This document shows, piece by piece, positions 1 through 8,366 of a DNA stretch of 22,997 nucleotides. The stretch is taken from NCBI GenBank assembly GCA_900540705.1, contig UQGR01000033.1:1-22997 (forward strand), in the 5' to 3' direction. The notes under the pieces were generated by a model that was given only the letters and a program-made list of their open reading frames with translations, had not been told where the DNA came from and made no database searches. Source of the DNA: an uncultured Mollicutes bacterium. Its GTDB lineage: Bacteria; Bacillota_I; Bacilli_A; Acholeplasmatales; Anaeroplasmataceae. Position 1 is the stretch's first letter. Each line of letters opens with the position of its first letter. Both the position numbers and the translations under genes were made by a program.

Positions 1-66
1 AACCGGGTCCGGCTTGGGTTGTAAATGAGGTCAAAGACCTGGCCGCAATGTGGAAATTGCGCCAAG
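1..66. other. Non-dapA sequence at the contig edge (possible chimeric end)
   Basis: DapA homology starts abruptly at about base 67, where the conserved TGEAS motif appears. Upstream of it no frame gives the expected hydrophobic strand and Cys-Gly-Thr that precede this motif. The stretch is about 55% G+C by hand count, clearly richer than the A+T-rich remainder. Frames 1 and 2 contain stops and frame 3 gives no recognisable protein. An assembly chimera or a rearrangement breakpoint fits; I cannot tell which. Confidence 0.45.
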
Positions 67-819
67 TCCACAGGAGAAGCCTCTACATTGTCCTTTGAGG
101 AGGAAGAGGAAATTGTCCGTTTTTCCTTAAAGGTAGTTCGTAAAAGAGTTCCTGTAATTGTAGGTGCGGGCTCTAATGAAACGGCTAAGGCGGTAAGGCA
201 GTCTAAGCTTTACTCAGAGCTTGGGGCAGATTATCTGCTAATTATTACGCCCTATTATAATAAGACAAATGAGGCTGGTTTAATACACCATTTTGAAATG
301 ATTGCTGATAGTGCCTCCTGTCCAATCCTTCTTTATAATGTGCCTTCTCGTACAGGAATGTCTATTCCTATTTCAGCAATAGAGGTTTTATCCAAGCATC
401 CAAATATCTGTGGAATTAAAGAGGCCTCTGGAAATATTAGCTATGCATCTATGGTTGCAAGCTTTTTGAGTGAAGACTTTATTATGCTATCTGGCAATGA
501 TGATTGTATTGTTCCTTTGATGTCTATCGGGGCAAAGGGTGTAATTTCAGTTTTAGCAAATGTATGTCCTATTCAAACTCATACATTATGTGACGATTGT
601 CTAAAAGAAGAATTTTCTAAGGCTTGGCAGATTCAAAAGGCTTTACTCCCGATAACCCAGGCTTTATTCTTTGAGACAAATCCAATCCCAGTGAAGGCTC
701 TAATGAACTATATGGGCTTTGAGGTTGGGGGGTACCGGATGCCATTATATGAGATGTCTGACGCCCTGTATCAAAGGATGATTTCAATATATGAGAAGGA
801 TAAGGAGCTGATATTCTAA
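25..819 (+). CDS. dapA: 4-hydroxy-tetrahydrodipicolinate synthase, 5'-truncated
   Basis: DapA condenses pyruvate with aspartate semialdehyde, the first committed step of diaminopimelate/lysine synthesis, in the cytoplasm. Reliable homology begins at the TGEAS motif (residue 16 of this frame). The normal first ~45 residues of the usual ~290 are missing, so the ATG at 25 is probably not the real start and the first 14 codons are suspect. Visible family features are the PYYNK segment (residues 76-80), the catalytic-triad Tyr in LLYNVPSRTG (Tyr104), the substrate-carboxylate Arg109, and the Schiff-base Lys in GIKEASGN (Lys132). The stop overlaps the dapB start as TAATG, showing translational coupling. 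The gene is the first visible member of a six-gene plus-strand operon; its promoter and any lysine riboswitch lie outside the window. Confidence 0.9.
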   Translation: MRSKTWPQCGNCAKSTGEASTLSFEEEEEIVRFSLKVVRKRVPVIVGAGSNETAKAVRQSKLYSELGADYLLIITPYYNKTNEAGLIHHFEMIADSASCPILLYNVPSRTGMSIPISAIEVLSKHPNICGIKEASGNISYASMVASFLSEDFIMLSGNDDCIVPLMSIGAKGVISVLANVCPIQTHTLCDDCLKEEFSKAWQIQKALLPITQALFFETNPIPVKALMNYMGFEVGGYRMPLYEMSDALYQRMISIYEKDKELIF

Positions 820-1544
820 TGAAACTTTGTGTGGTAGGTTATGGAGCTATGGGCAAGCTGGTTTGTGATTTGGCAAAGCATGAGCTTGCGTATCCAGTAG
901 CGTTGGAATGTGAATATAAAACTTTAGAGGAAACAGATAAATGCTTTGACTGTATTGTGGACTTTTCGAATCCAGCGAATTTGGATATGATTATCGAATT
1001 TGCTAAGAAATATAAAAAGCCTGTTGTCTTTGCAACAACGGGCTATACAGAGGAACAAAACCTGAAAATAAAGGATTTAGCGAAGCATGTTCCTGTTTTA
1101 AGAAGTGCAAATTTTTCTCTTGGCGTGATATTGATGAACCGATTAGTCAAAGAAATTACCCCTATTTTAAAGGATGACTTTGACATTGAAATTCTTGAGG
1201 CTCACCATCATCATAAGGTAGACGCCCCAAGTGGAACAGCCAATATGCTGTTAGATAGTGCAATTGCCTCTACTGGCTTTGAGGCAAACTACAATCGAGT
1301 TGGTTATAGTCCAAGAAAGCCAAACGAGATTGGGGTTCACTCCATTCGTGGTGGTTCCATTGTTGGAGAACATGAGGTTCTGTATTGTGGAGAGGACGAG
1401 GTATTATCCATTCGCCATCAGGCTCAATCTAAGAAGATTTTTGCGGTAGGTGCCTTAAAGGCAGCTCATTTTTTAGTCCTGCAACCAGTTGGTCTTTATA
1501 CTATGGAGGATGTATTGTTTGGAGGAAAAAAGAATGGATGCTAA
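819..1544 (+). CDS. dapB: 4-hydroxy-tetrahydrodipicolinate reductase
   Basis: DapB reduces hydroxy-tetrahydrodipicolinate with NAD(P)H to tetrahydrodipicolinate. The protein is 241 aa, at the short end of the family. It has an N-terminal dinucleotide-binding fold with GYGAMG (residues 7-12) and the ATTGYT loop (72-77). The catalytic/substrate signature EAHHHHKVDAPSGTA (127-141) includes the His pair, Lys133 and the SGT that binds the substrate. RGGSIVGEHEV follows, as in other DapB proteins. The ATG overlaps the dapA stop by one base, and an AAGGAG about 12 bases upstream supports the start. The 3' end overlaps dapH by 11 bases, so the three enzymes are tightly coupled. Confidence 0.93.
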   Translation: MKLCVVGYGAMGKLVCDLAKHELAYPVALECEYKTLEETDKCFDCIVDFSNPANLDMIIEFAKKYKKPVVFATTGYTEEQNLKIKDLAKHVPVLRSANFSLGVILMNRLVKEITPILKDDFDIEILEAHHHHKVDAPSGTANMLLDSAIASTGFEANYNRVGYSPRKPNEIGVHSIRGGSIVGEHEVLYCGEDEVLSIRHQAQSKKIFAVGALKAAHFLVLQPVGLYTMEDVLFGGKKNGC

Positions 1545-2235
1545 GGAGATCATTGAAAGGATTCATACCTCTAAAAAGAGAACTCCTGGAAAATACTATT
1601 TAAGATGTAAGGAGGAACTAGATTTTTCTACCTATAGCTTAAAGGTTTTTGGGACAAAGGATTTATATGTTCTTTTTGGAGATTATGAGGAATATTCCCG
1701 GTTTTTAGAAGAACAAAAGGAAAAGATATTAGAAAGTCAAATAGAGGTAGATTGTCGTAATTCTGCAATTCCTCTTTTAGATATCAAAAATATAAAGGCT
1801 AGAATTGAACCAGGTGCCATATTGAGAGATTGTGTAGAGATTGGCGATAATGCTGTAATTATGATGGGAGCCATTTTAAATATAGGTGCCATGGTTGGTA
1901 GAAATACAATGATTGATATGGGAGCTGTCCTTGGAGGAAGAGCCATCGTTGGAGCAAACTGCCATATTGGAGCGGGAGCTGTTTTAGCTGGCGTTGTTGA
2001 GCCAGCCTCCAGCAAGCCAGTCGTTGTAGAGGATGATGTTCTCATTGGAGCGAATGCAGTAGTCATTGAAGGCGTGCAGATTGGTGCTGGTGCTGTTGTG
2101 GCAGCTGGATCTGTTGTGATAGAGGATGTTCCAGCCAATGCGGTAGTTGGTGGCGTTCCAGCAAGAATTTTAAAGATGAAGGATGAAAAGACGAGTGCAA
2201 AAACGGGTTTAATTGCCGCACTAAGGTCTTTGTAA
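1534..2235 (+). CDS. dapH: 2,3,4,5-tetrahydropyridine-2,6-dicarboxylate N-acetyltransferase
   Basis: DapH acetylates tetrahydrodipicolinate with acetyl-CoA, which commits the pathway to the acetylase branch instead of the succinylase or direct dehydrogenase routes. The 233-aa protein begins MDAKEII, as DapH of Bacillus does, has RNSAIPLLDIKNIKARIEPGA, then a left-handed beta-helix of hexapeptide repeats (roughly residues 85-205) rich in Gly-Ala-x-Val/Ile steps. The start at 1534 is chosen because GGAGG lies 9 bases upstream and matches family length; an in-frame ATG at 1489 would add 15 residues deep inside dapB. It overlaps dapB by 11 bases. The succinyl variant DapD is unlikely given the close resemblance to Bacillus DapH. 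Confidence 0.92.
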   Translation: MDAKEIIERIHTSKKRTPGKYYLRCKEELDFSTYSLKVFGTKDLYVLFGDYEEYSRFLEEQKEKILESQIEVDCRNSAIPLLDIKNIKARIEPGAILRDCVEIGDNAVIMMGAILNIGAMVGRNTMIDMGAVLGGRAIVGANCHIGAGAVLAGVVEPASSKPVVVEDDVLIGANAVVIEGVQIGAGAVVAAGSVVIEDVPANAVVGGVPARILKMKDEKTSAKTGLIAALRSL

Positions 2236-2320
2236 TGGTCAAAAAAAATAGACGTGCATTAAATAATATTGAACGGCTCATATTTTGGGGCTTTTGATGC
2301 ATGGATAAGGAGTAAGATTT

Positions 2321-3331
2321 ATGAAAAAGTACAATGTAGGAATTTTAGGTGCAACTGGTGCTGTAGGCAGAGAGATGCTTAAAATTTTAGAAGAATACAA
2401 TTTTCCTATAGATAACTTAAAGCTTCTAGCAAGTAAGCGTAGTGTAGGAAAAATAATAGAGTTTCAGGGAAAACCCTATGTAGTAGAGGAGGCTAAGTAT
2501 TCCTCCTTTACAGGTTTGGATTTTGTATTAGGGGCAGCTTCTAATGCGATTGCTAAGGAATTTGCATCAAGCATTCTTGAGGCCAAGGCCGTCTTTATAG
2601 ACAATTCCAGTGCCTTCCGAATGAATCCTGAGGTTCCTTTGGTGGTTCCTGAAATCAACCCAGAGGATGCGTTTCAGCATCAGGGAATCATTGCTAATCC
2701 AAACTGTTCTACCATCATTGCCTTAGTAGCAGTGCAAGGTATTTACAAGCTTTCCAAAATAAAATCAATGGTCGTATCCACCTATCAAGCAACGAGTGGA
2801 GCTGGGGTAGGAGGTCCAATGGAATTGAGAGACCAAATGAAGGCTCTTTGTAGAAATGAGGCCTTGCAGAAGCAGGTTTTTCCTCATCAAATCGTGGAAA
2901 ATGTGATTCCTCAAATTGGGACCTTTTTAGAAAATGGCTATACAACTGAGGAAATGAAGATGCAGAATGAGGGAAGAAAAATTCTTCATGCTCCTAATCT
3001 TGCAGTCACCTGTACCTGTGTTCGGGTACCTGTTGTTCGTTCTCATTCGATTTCTATTACCCTTGTAACTGAGGATAGACTAGAGCTTGAAGCAGTAAGA
3101 GAGGCAATTGCTTCAACTAAAGGCTGTAAGCTCTATGACTCTAAGGAAGAGGGCTTGTACCCAATGCCGATTGTCACCTCAGACCAGGATTTGGTCTATG
3201 TAGGAAGAATTAGAAGATGTCTAATTCATGAAAATGGAATGAGTCTTTGGTGTTGTGGTGATCAGGTCAGAAAAGGTGCAGCAACCAATGCCGTTCAGAT
3301 TATGATGAAGCTTATAGGGCTTGAATATTAG
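2321..3331 (+). CDS. asd: Aspartate-semialdehyde dehydrogenase
   Basis: Asd reduces aspartyl phosphate to aspartate semialdehyde with NADPH, at the branch point of the lysine, threonine and methionine pathways. The 336-aa length is normal. Visible are the N-terminal Rossmann motif GATGAVG (10-16), the active-site Cys in NPNCST (Cys129), and the catalytic His in RSHSIS (His242), with RDQMK in the dimerisation/active-site region. AAGGAG lies 10 bases before the ATG. An 85-base gap separates it from dapH; I found no terminator there, so read-through from the dap genes is likely, although a weak internal promoter cannot be excluded. It supplies the substrate of DapA, and the next gene supplies its own substrate. 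Confidence 0.94.
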   Translation: MKKYNVGILGATGAVGREMLKILEEYNFPIDNLKLLASKRSVGKIIEFQGKPYVVEEAKYSSFTGLDFVLGAASNAIAKEFASSILEAKAVFIDNSSAFRMNPEVPLVVPEINPEDAFQHQGIIANPNCSTIIALVAVQGIYKLSKIKSMVVSTYQATSGAGVGGPMELRDQMKALCRNEALQKQVFPHQIVENVIPQIGTFLENGYTTEEMKMQNEGRKILHAPNLAVTCTCVRVPVVRSHSISITLVTEDRLELEAVREAIASTKGCKLYDSKEEGLYPMPIVTSDQDLVYVGRIRRCLIHENGMSLWCCGDQVRKGAATNAVQIMMKLIGLEY

Positions 3332-3341
3332 GAGGGAGTAT

Positions 3342-4646
3342 ATGTTAGTAGTGACAAAGTTTGGTGGTTCATCATTATCATGTGCTACCCAGTTTGCTAA
3401 AGTTAAAAAAATTGTTGAATCTGATGCGAAAAGAAAAATTGTCGTTGTGTCTGCTTTAGGAAAAAGAGATGCATCAGATACGAAAATAACAGATTTATTA
3501 TATATATTGCATGCTCATTTAAAGTTTGGTGTGCCTTATGAGGATATCTGGCAGATGATTTATCAGCGCTTTGTTGAGGTGAAGCAGGAACTTGGTTTAT
3601 CCTATGCGATTGAAGAGGATTTAGATTCCTTAAGACAGGAGCTTCATAAATCCATTTCCGAGGATTATCTTGTTTCTAGAGGAGAATATCTTACGGCAAA
3701 GCTAATGAGTGATTATTTAAAATATCATTTTGTTGATGCGAAGGATTTAATTTGCTTTAATTATGATGGTAAGGTTAATTATAGCCTGACAGAAAAAAAT
3801 GTGAAGCTTGCCTTTTCTACCTATGGAATTATCGTGGTTCCAGGCTTTTATGGTTCTTATCCAAATGGCAGTGTTAAGCTGTTGAGCAGAGGTGGTTCAG
3901 ATGTTACAGGATCTATTCTTGCCAAATGCTTAAATGTTTCTTTATATGAAAATTGGACAGATGTTCCAGGTATTTTGGCTGCGGATCCTAGAATCATTGA
4001 TCATCCTAAAGCCATCAAGGAAATCACCTATGCTGAGCTTAGAGAGCTATCCTATATGGGGGCAAATGTTTTACATGAGGAAACGGTCTTTCCTGTACAA
4101 AGCTTGAATATTCCCATCAATTTGAAAAATACAAATGATCCAGAAAATCCGGGAACCTTAATTAAAAATATCTGTGAGGATAAATCTGATTTGATTACAG
4201 GTCTTGCAGGAAAGAAGGAGTTTGTTTCCTTTAATATCTCTAAGGATCATATGTCAAATGAGGTTGGCTTTTTAAGGAAGGCATTGACGATTTTTGAGAA
4301 ATTTCATATTTCTATCGAGCATATTCCTTCAGGAATTGATTCTTTTTCTGTGGTTGTCTCTAGTGAGAGTGTAGAGAAATGCCAATATGAGATCATCACA
4401 GAGCTTAAAAAAGAATTAGGGGCTGAGGTAACCTTAGATGACGATATCGCCTTGGTTGCTATTGTAGGTAGAAATATGGCCAAAAGAAGTGGAATCTGTG
4501 GAACAATATTCCAGACACTTGGTCAGAAAAAAATAAATATTAAGCTTTTGGCTCAGGGACCTTCCGAGCTTAATATCATTATCGGTGTTGCTCAAGAGGA
4601 TTATGAAGACACCCTGAAATCTCTATATAAAGAATTAATGGCATAA
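3342..4646 (+). CDS. lysC: Aspartate kinase
   Basis: Aspartokinase phosphorylates the beta-carboxylate of aspartate, the entry reaction of the aspartate family. The protein is 434 aa: an amino-acid-kinase domain with TKFGGSS (5-11) and SRGGSD (182-187) that bind ATP and aspartate, then two C-terminal ACT-type domains (about 290-434), the usual seat of lysine or threonine feedback. Which effector it senses cannot be read here. I chose the ATG at 3342 because AGGAGGGAG ends three bases before it and MLVVTKFGG is the normal family start; an in-frame ATG at 3321 lies inside asd and lacks such a site. It is a stand-alone kinase, not a fusion with homoserine dehydrogenase. The symbol lysC is used by context; the isozyme class is not certain. 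Confidence 0.92.
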   Translation: MLVVTKFGGSSLSCATQFAKVKKIVESDAKRKIVVVSALGKRDASDTKITDLLYILHAHLKFGVPYEDIWQMIYQRFVEVKQELGLSYAIEEDLDSLRQELHKSISEDYLVSRGEYLTAKLMSDYLKYHFVDAKDLICFNYDGKVNYSLTEKNVKLAFSTYGIIVVPGFYGSYPNGSVKLLSRGGSDVTGSILAKCLNVSLYENWTDVPGILAADPRIIDHPKAIKEITYAELRELSYMGANVLHEETVFPVQSLNIPINLKNTNDPENPGTLIKNICEDKSDLITGLAGKKEFVSFNISKDHMSNEVGFLRKALTIFEKFHISIEHIPSGIDSFSVVVSSESVEKCQYEIITELKKELGAEVTLDDDIALVAIVGRNMAKRSGICGTIFQTLGQKKINIKLLAQGPSELNIIIGVAQEDYEDTLKSLYKELMA

Positions 4647-4649
4647 TAT

Positions 4650-5729
4650 ATGGATATTAAAAGGATTCGTATGGACTTACATCAAATCCCTGAGCTTGGA
4701 AGATGTGAGGTAAAAACAAAGGATTATATTATGAAATTTTTAAGGGCTTATTCTTGTACGGTATATGAACCTACACCTACGGGAGTAGTAGCTTATATTG
4801 ATGCTGGAAGAAAGAAGACCATCTGCTTTAGAGCTGACATGGATGGTCTTAAAATTCTAGAGAAAACAGAAGTAGCCTATACCTCAAGGCATCCTGGAGT
4901 TATGCATGCATGTGGGCATGATGGGCATATGGCGATGCTACTAGGCTTTATAGCGTGGGCCTGTGAGCATAAAAGCGTGCTCCATAAAAATATTGTTTGC
5001 TTATTCCAGCCTTCTGAGGAAGAAGGAGCTGGAGCCTTAGATATTTTATCCTCTGGAATTTTAGAACAATTGCAGGTAGAGGAAATGTATGGGATTCATC
5101 TATGGCCGATGCTAAAAACAAATCAACTTTACACTATGCCAGCTGCAATGCTGGCCTCCTCAAGTGAAGTAAATGTTGAGTTTTTTGGAAAGAGTGCCCA
5201 TGCAGCAAACCGCCAAGAGGGAATAGATGCCTTAAGGATTTCTACAGAATTTATCAGAGAATGCTATGAAGTATTTTCCAATCTCACCGAGTCACACCTT
5301 CTTTCCTTTGGAACGCTTAAGGCTGGTGGTGTGAGAAATGCAGTTGCGGATTATGCGAGACTTGAGGGAACGATGCGCTGCTATACAGACGATGTCTTTG
5401 TCAAAATGAAGAATATTTTACTTGAGCTTATCCAGAAATTTGAAGATTTGTATAAGGTAAAAATTCTTTTACAGGCCAATGATTTATATAAAAGTGTTAT
5501 AAATTCAAAAGAACTTATCGATGAATATAGAGAAACCTTATCCTTAGAATCACTTGCAGAGCCATTTTTACAGGCAGAGGATTTTGGATGCTATACTAGA
5601 AGGTATAAATCTATGTTTCTGCTTTTAGGAATTGGAGATGCACATTTGCTTCATACCGACAATTTTGATTTTGATATGAACATTTTAGATACTGGTGTAG
5701 AAGCATATAAACGTATTGCAATTAAATAA
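4650..5729 (+). CDS. dapL: M20-family amidohydrolase, probable N-acetyldiaminopimelate deacetylase
   Basis: This 359-aa peptidase M20D-type hydrolase most likely removes the acetyl group from N-acetyl-LL-diaminopimelate, the step that follows DapH and an aminotransferase. It opens with RMDLHQIPELG, shared with Bacillus YkuR/DapL. It carries the metal-binding ACGHDGHMA (87-95), the Glu pair in FQPSEEEGAGA (119-129), and the GIHLWP His (His150); a dimerisation domain is inserted in the middle, and a late His in LLHTDNFDF provides the expected C-terminal metal ligand. It starts 3 bases after the aspartokinase stop. Amidohydrolases of this family also act on hippurate, indole-acetyl amino acids or acetyl-Cys conjugates, so the specific role rests mainly on its operon partners, especially dapH. 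Confidence 0.8.
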   Translation: MDIKRIRMDLHQIPELGRCEVKTKDYIMKFLRAYSCTVYEPTPTGVVAYIDAGRKKTICFRADMDGLKILEKTEVAYTSRHPGVMHACGHDGHMAMLLGFIAWACEHKSVLHKNIVCLFQPSEEEGAGALDILSSGILEQLQVEEMYGIHLWPMLKTNQLYTMPAAMLASSSEVNVEFFGKSAHAANRQEGIDALRISTEFIRECYEVFSNLTESHLLSFGTLKAGGVRNAVADYARLEGTMRCYTDDVFVKMKNILLELIQKFEDLYKVKILLQANDLYKSVINSKELIDEYRETLSLESLAEPFLQAEDFGCYTRRYKSMFLLLGIGDAHLLHTDNFDFDMNILDTGVEAYKRIAIK

Positions 5730-5761
5730 GTAGGGATATACATTTTATATTCCTACTTTTT
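5730..5761 (+). terminator. Rho-independent terminator of the dap operon
   Basis: An 11-bp stem (5730-5740 with 5746-5756, one G-U pair) closes a 5-base loop and is followed by five T. It starts one base after the dapL stop and ends the lysine operon. Confidence 0.75.
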
Positions 5762-5785
5762 AAAGCAATCATTTTATGATATACT
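5757..5785 (+). promoter_or_regulatory. Putative extended -10 promoter for the GH28 gene
   Basis: TG-A-TATACT (-10 at 5780-5785) has a consensus TGn extension. The -35 at 17-bp spacing is poor (TTTTTA, overlapping the terminator T-run), so recognition would rest on the extended -10. Confidence 0.45.
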
Positions 5786-5807
5786 TATTTAGACGAGGTA
5801 CAAGAAA

Positions 5808-7325
5808 ATGGATATTTTATCAGTAACATCAAGAACAATAACTTTAGAGGTCAAGAATGATTCTCCTTATTATGCAGCAAGAGAATTCGATGTCTATTTG
5901 GATGCGGTCTGGGTATGTAAGGAAACTCGGAATGTATTTACCATTTATGATTTGACTCCAAATACGGAGTATGTTGTAAAGGCATTAGACAGAGAAATTT
6001 CCTTCCGTACAAAGGAAGAGGCTGTCTGCTTAAATATCAAGGATTTTCATGCCATAGGAGATGGAATTCACGATGACACAGCTAAAATTCAAGCAGCTAT
6101 TTCGTGTTGTCCTAAAAACGGATGTGTCTACATCCCAGAAGGAGTTTATTTAATAAGCTCTATCTTTTTAAAATCGGACATGCTATTTTATTTAGAAAAG
6201 AATGCGAAAATTATTGCAAAATATGATCGCATGGATTATCCAGTCTTACCTGGAAAGGTGGGAGAATATTCCTTTGGAACCTGGGAGGGTAGTCTAGTAG
6301 ATGGTTTTGCCTCCAGTATTACAGCCATTGGCTGTAAGAACTTAGTTCTTGCAGGTGCTGGAGAAATTGATGAGCAGGCAACATTAGGGGATTGGTATGC
6401 CAACCACAGAGTTAAAAAGATAGCATGGCGTGGCTTCGGTATGTATTTTAAGGACTGTTCTAATGTTGAGGTTATCGGTATATATATTCATAATACCCCT
6501 TCTTGGAATATCCATCCATTCTTTTCAGATAATTTGAAATTTTTAAATTTAAGAATAGAAAACGATATTACAATGCCTACAACGGATGGCTTAGATCCTG
6601 ACTGCTGTAAGAACTGCTTGATTGCAGGCTGCTACTTTAGTGTGGGTGATGATTGTATTGCAATTAAATCTGGAACCTATGAGCTGGCTAAGGAATATAA
6701 ACGACCTTCCTCTAATATTGTAATTCGCAATAATTTTATGGAGCATGGACATGGAGGAGTTGTCTTTGGAAGTGAATCCTCTGGAGGTATTGATACCATA
6801 CGCGTGGAACGATGTATCTTTAAAAATACAGATCGAGGATTACGGATTAAGACAAGACGTGGTCGAGGCAGAATTGGTATGATTGATGATGTTGTCTTTG
6901 ATAATATTTTAATGGAAAATGTAAAGACGCCTTTTGTCATAAATATGTTCTATAATATGGGACCTGCAGGTGGGCACGAGGAATATGTTTGGACGCCTAA
7001 GCCTCAGGAGGTTACAGAACTAACGCCAATCCTAGGACATTTTAAATTCAGTAATATGAAATGTACTGGGGTCGCTTATGCAGCAGGTGTATTCTTAGGA
7101 TTACCAGAGGAAAAAATTAAGGGTTTGGAATTTGAAAATGTTTCCTTTGAGTTTGACCCAGAAGCAGAAGAAGGATCTCCTGTTATGATTGAGCATAATT
7201 TTAAGATTAAAAATGCAGGCTTATGCTGTTTTAATGTGGAAAATATAATGACAAACAATGTGACCTTCAACGGGGTTATCGGAGATACAGTAATCGTAAA
7301 AAGTAGCTCAGATGAGGAAGAATAG
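5808..7325 (+). CDS. Glycoside hydrolase family 28 protein (polygalacturonase-like), cytoplasmic
   Basis: The 505-aa protein has an N-terminal beta-sandwich-like, fibronectin-III-type segment (about 1-68, with YDLTPNTEYVVKAL), then a parallel beta-helix starting at the FHAIGDGIHDDTAKIQ motif (80-95). The catalytic GH28 set is complete: the Asp in TTDGLDPD (Asp260), the Asp pair in VGDDCIAIKSG (Asp281/282), the His in HGHGG (313-317), and RIKT (346-349). Family members hydrolyse galacturonan, rhamnogalacturonan or related uronide chains. There is no signal peptide, so the enzyme should act inside the cell on short imported oligosaccharides, in the manner of exo-acting GH28 enzymes. It shares a transcript with the permease that starts 3 bases later. 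The exact substrate is not readable; another uronide-containing glycan is possible. Confidence 0.85.
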   Translation: MDILSVTSRTITLEVKNDSPYYAAREFDVYLDAVWVCKETRNVFTIYDLTPNTEYVVKALDREISFRTKEEAVCLNIKDFHAIGDGIHDDTAKIQAAISCCPKNGCVYIPEGVYLISSIFLKSDMLFYLEKNAKIIAKYDRMDYPVLPGKVGEYSFGTWEGSLVDGFASSITAIGCKNLVLAGAGEIDEQATLGDWYANHRVKKIAWRGFGMYFKDCSNVEVIGIYIHNTPSWNIHPFFSDNLKFLNLRIENDITMPTTDGLDPDCCKNCLIAGCYFSVGDDCIAIKSGTYELAKEYKRPSSNIVIRNNFMEHGHGGVVFGSESSGGIDTIRVERCIFKNTDRGLRIKTRRGRGRIGMIDDVVFDNILMENVKTPFVINMFYNMGPAGGHEEYVWTPKPQEVTELTPILGHFKFSNMKCTGVAYAAGVFLGLPEEKIKGLEFENVSFEFDPEAEEGSPVMIEHNFKIKNAGLCCFNVENIMTNNVTFNGVIGDTVIVKSSSDEEE

Positions 7326-7328
7326 GCA

Positions 7329-8324
7329 ATGGAAAATTTATTGTTTACTTTAAATGCCATCTTACCTATTATACTTCCAATTTTATTAGGCTATGGATTA
7401 AAAAGACTTCATTTCTTTTCGGATACCTTTTTGACTGAAGCCAACAAGCTTGTCTTTAAGGTATTAATTCCCATCTTACTTTTTAGTAATTTATATTTGG
7501 CAGATTTGACCCAAATCAATTGGGCATTTGTCGGCTATGCTGCCTTAGCCATTATAGTATTATTCTTAATTGGAATGATAGTAGTCATCTTCATTCCCAA
7601 TCGGAAGCAGAAGGGCGTTGTTCTTCAAGCTGCCTTTCGTTCTAACTATGCCATTATCGGCATCCCTCTTGCTACCGCATTAGGAGGAGCAGTTGCAGGA
7701 GCAGAAGCCTCTGTTGTGGCGGCTGTTAGTGTTCCTCTTTTCAATATATTGGCGGTAGTTGCCTTAAGTATTTATGATCATGAGGAAGGACAAAAAATAT
7801 CTGTCAAAAATATTCTTTTTAAGATTGTTACAAATCCTCTAATTTTAGGTGTCTTCTGTGGATTAGTTGTATGTGGTATTACGATGGGAATTAATTCAGT
7901 TCCTGGAAACGATGTAGCAGGGTTTTTAAATGAGTATTTAAAATTCATCCCAGATACAATTTCCACCTTAGGGAAGATGGCAACGCCTCTTGCATTAATC
8001 GTTTTAGGTGGAAGATTTGAGTTTAAGGCAGTTAAAGCCTTATGGCGACAAATTACGGTAGCAGTAGCCTTAAGACTAGTGATAGCTCCTACATTATTTT
8101 TAATAATTGCTTATTTCCTTGGATTTAAAGGCTCTACTCAGTTTGCCATTTTAATTGCTTTATTCGCATCCCCAATTGCGGTATCTAGTGCTCCAATGGC
8201 AGCCCAGATGGGACAGGATGAAGAACTGGCTGGACAGATTGTAGTTTGGACGAGTACCCTATCAGCCTTTAGCTTGTTTATCATCATATTAATTTGTGCG
8301 TCTATGCAGATATTCGTTTTTTAG
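7329..8324 (+). CDS. AEC-family transporter (auxin efflux carrier/malate permease-like)
   Basis: A 331-aa integral membrane protein with about ten hydrophobic segments in two halves, a Pro-rich start (LNAILPIILPILLGYGLKR), and the family pattern of an Asn/Pro-containing helix in each half (AAFRSNYAIIGIPLA; FASPIAVSSAPMAAQMG). AEC carriers move organic anions such as malate or citrate, or export small acids. It begins 3 bases after the GH28 stop with a GAGG-type site inside the upstream gene, so co-translation is likely. The pairing hints at transport of an acidic sugar product or counter-ion, but that is inference; AEC genes also occur next to unrelated genes. Confidence 0.85.
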   Translation: MENLLFTLNAILPIILPILLGYGLKRLHFFSDTFLTEANKLVFKVLIPILLFSNLYLADLTQINWAFVGYAALAIIVLFLIGMIVVIFIPNRKQKGVVLQAAFRSNYAIIGIPLATALGGAVAGAEASVVAAVSVPLFNILAVVALSIYDHEEGQKISVKNILFKIVTNPLILGVFCGLVVCGITMGINSVPGNDVAGFLNEYLKFIPDTISTLGKMATPLALIVLGGRFEFKAVKALWRQITVAVALRLVIAPTLFLIIAYFLGFKGSTQFAILIALFASPIAVSSAPMAAQMGQDEELAGQIVVWTSTLSAFSLFIIILICASMQIFVF

Positions 8325-8338
8325 CTTATTAATTCATT

Positions 8339-8366
8339 AAAAAAAATCACCCTGGGGTGATTTTTT
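8339..8366. terminator. Bidirectional intrinsic terminator
   Basis: A perfect 11-bp inverted repeat (8341-8351 with 8356-8366) with loop CTGG is flanked by A8 on one side and T6 on the other. It serves the AEC gene on the plus strand and the ATP-grasp gene on the minus strand, whose stop codon lies within the T-run. Confidence 0.88.

Noticed and set aside
1489..1533. Upstream ATG at 1489 as the dapH start
   Set aside because: It lies within dapB without a ribosome site; the ATG at 1534 matches the family start and follows GGAGG.
1737..2138. 133-codon minus-strand frame inside dapH
   Set aside because: Shadow frame made by the regular hexapeptide repeats of the real gene; low-complexity Ala/Thr/Pro translation and no ribosome site.
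2236..2320. Possible regulatory hairpin (GCATTAAA with TTTGATGC) between dapH and asd
   Set aside because: The loop would be nearly 30 bases long and no T-run follows; it does not look like a terminator or riboswitch.
3321..3341. Upstream ATG at 3321 as the aspartokinase start
   Set aside because: It lies inside asd, and the added seven residues include the ribosome site of the real start at 3342.
6677..6940. 87-codon minus-strand frame inside the GH28 gene
   Set aside because: Antisense shadow of a gene with complete catalytic motifs; no start context.
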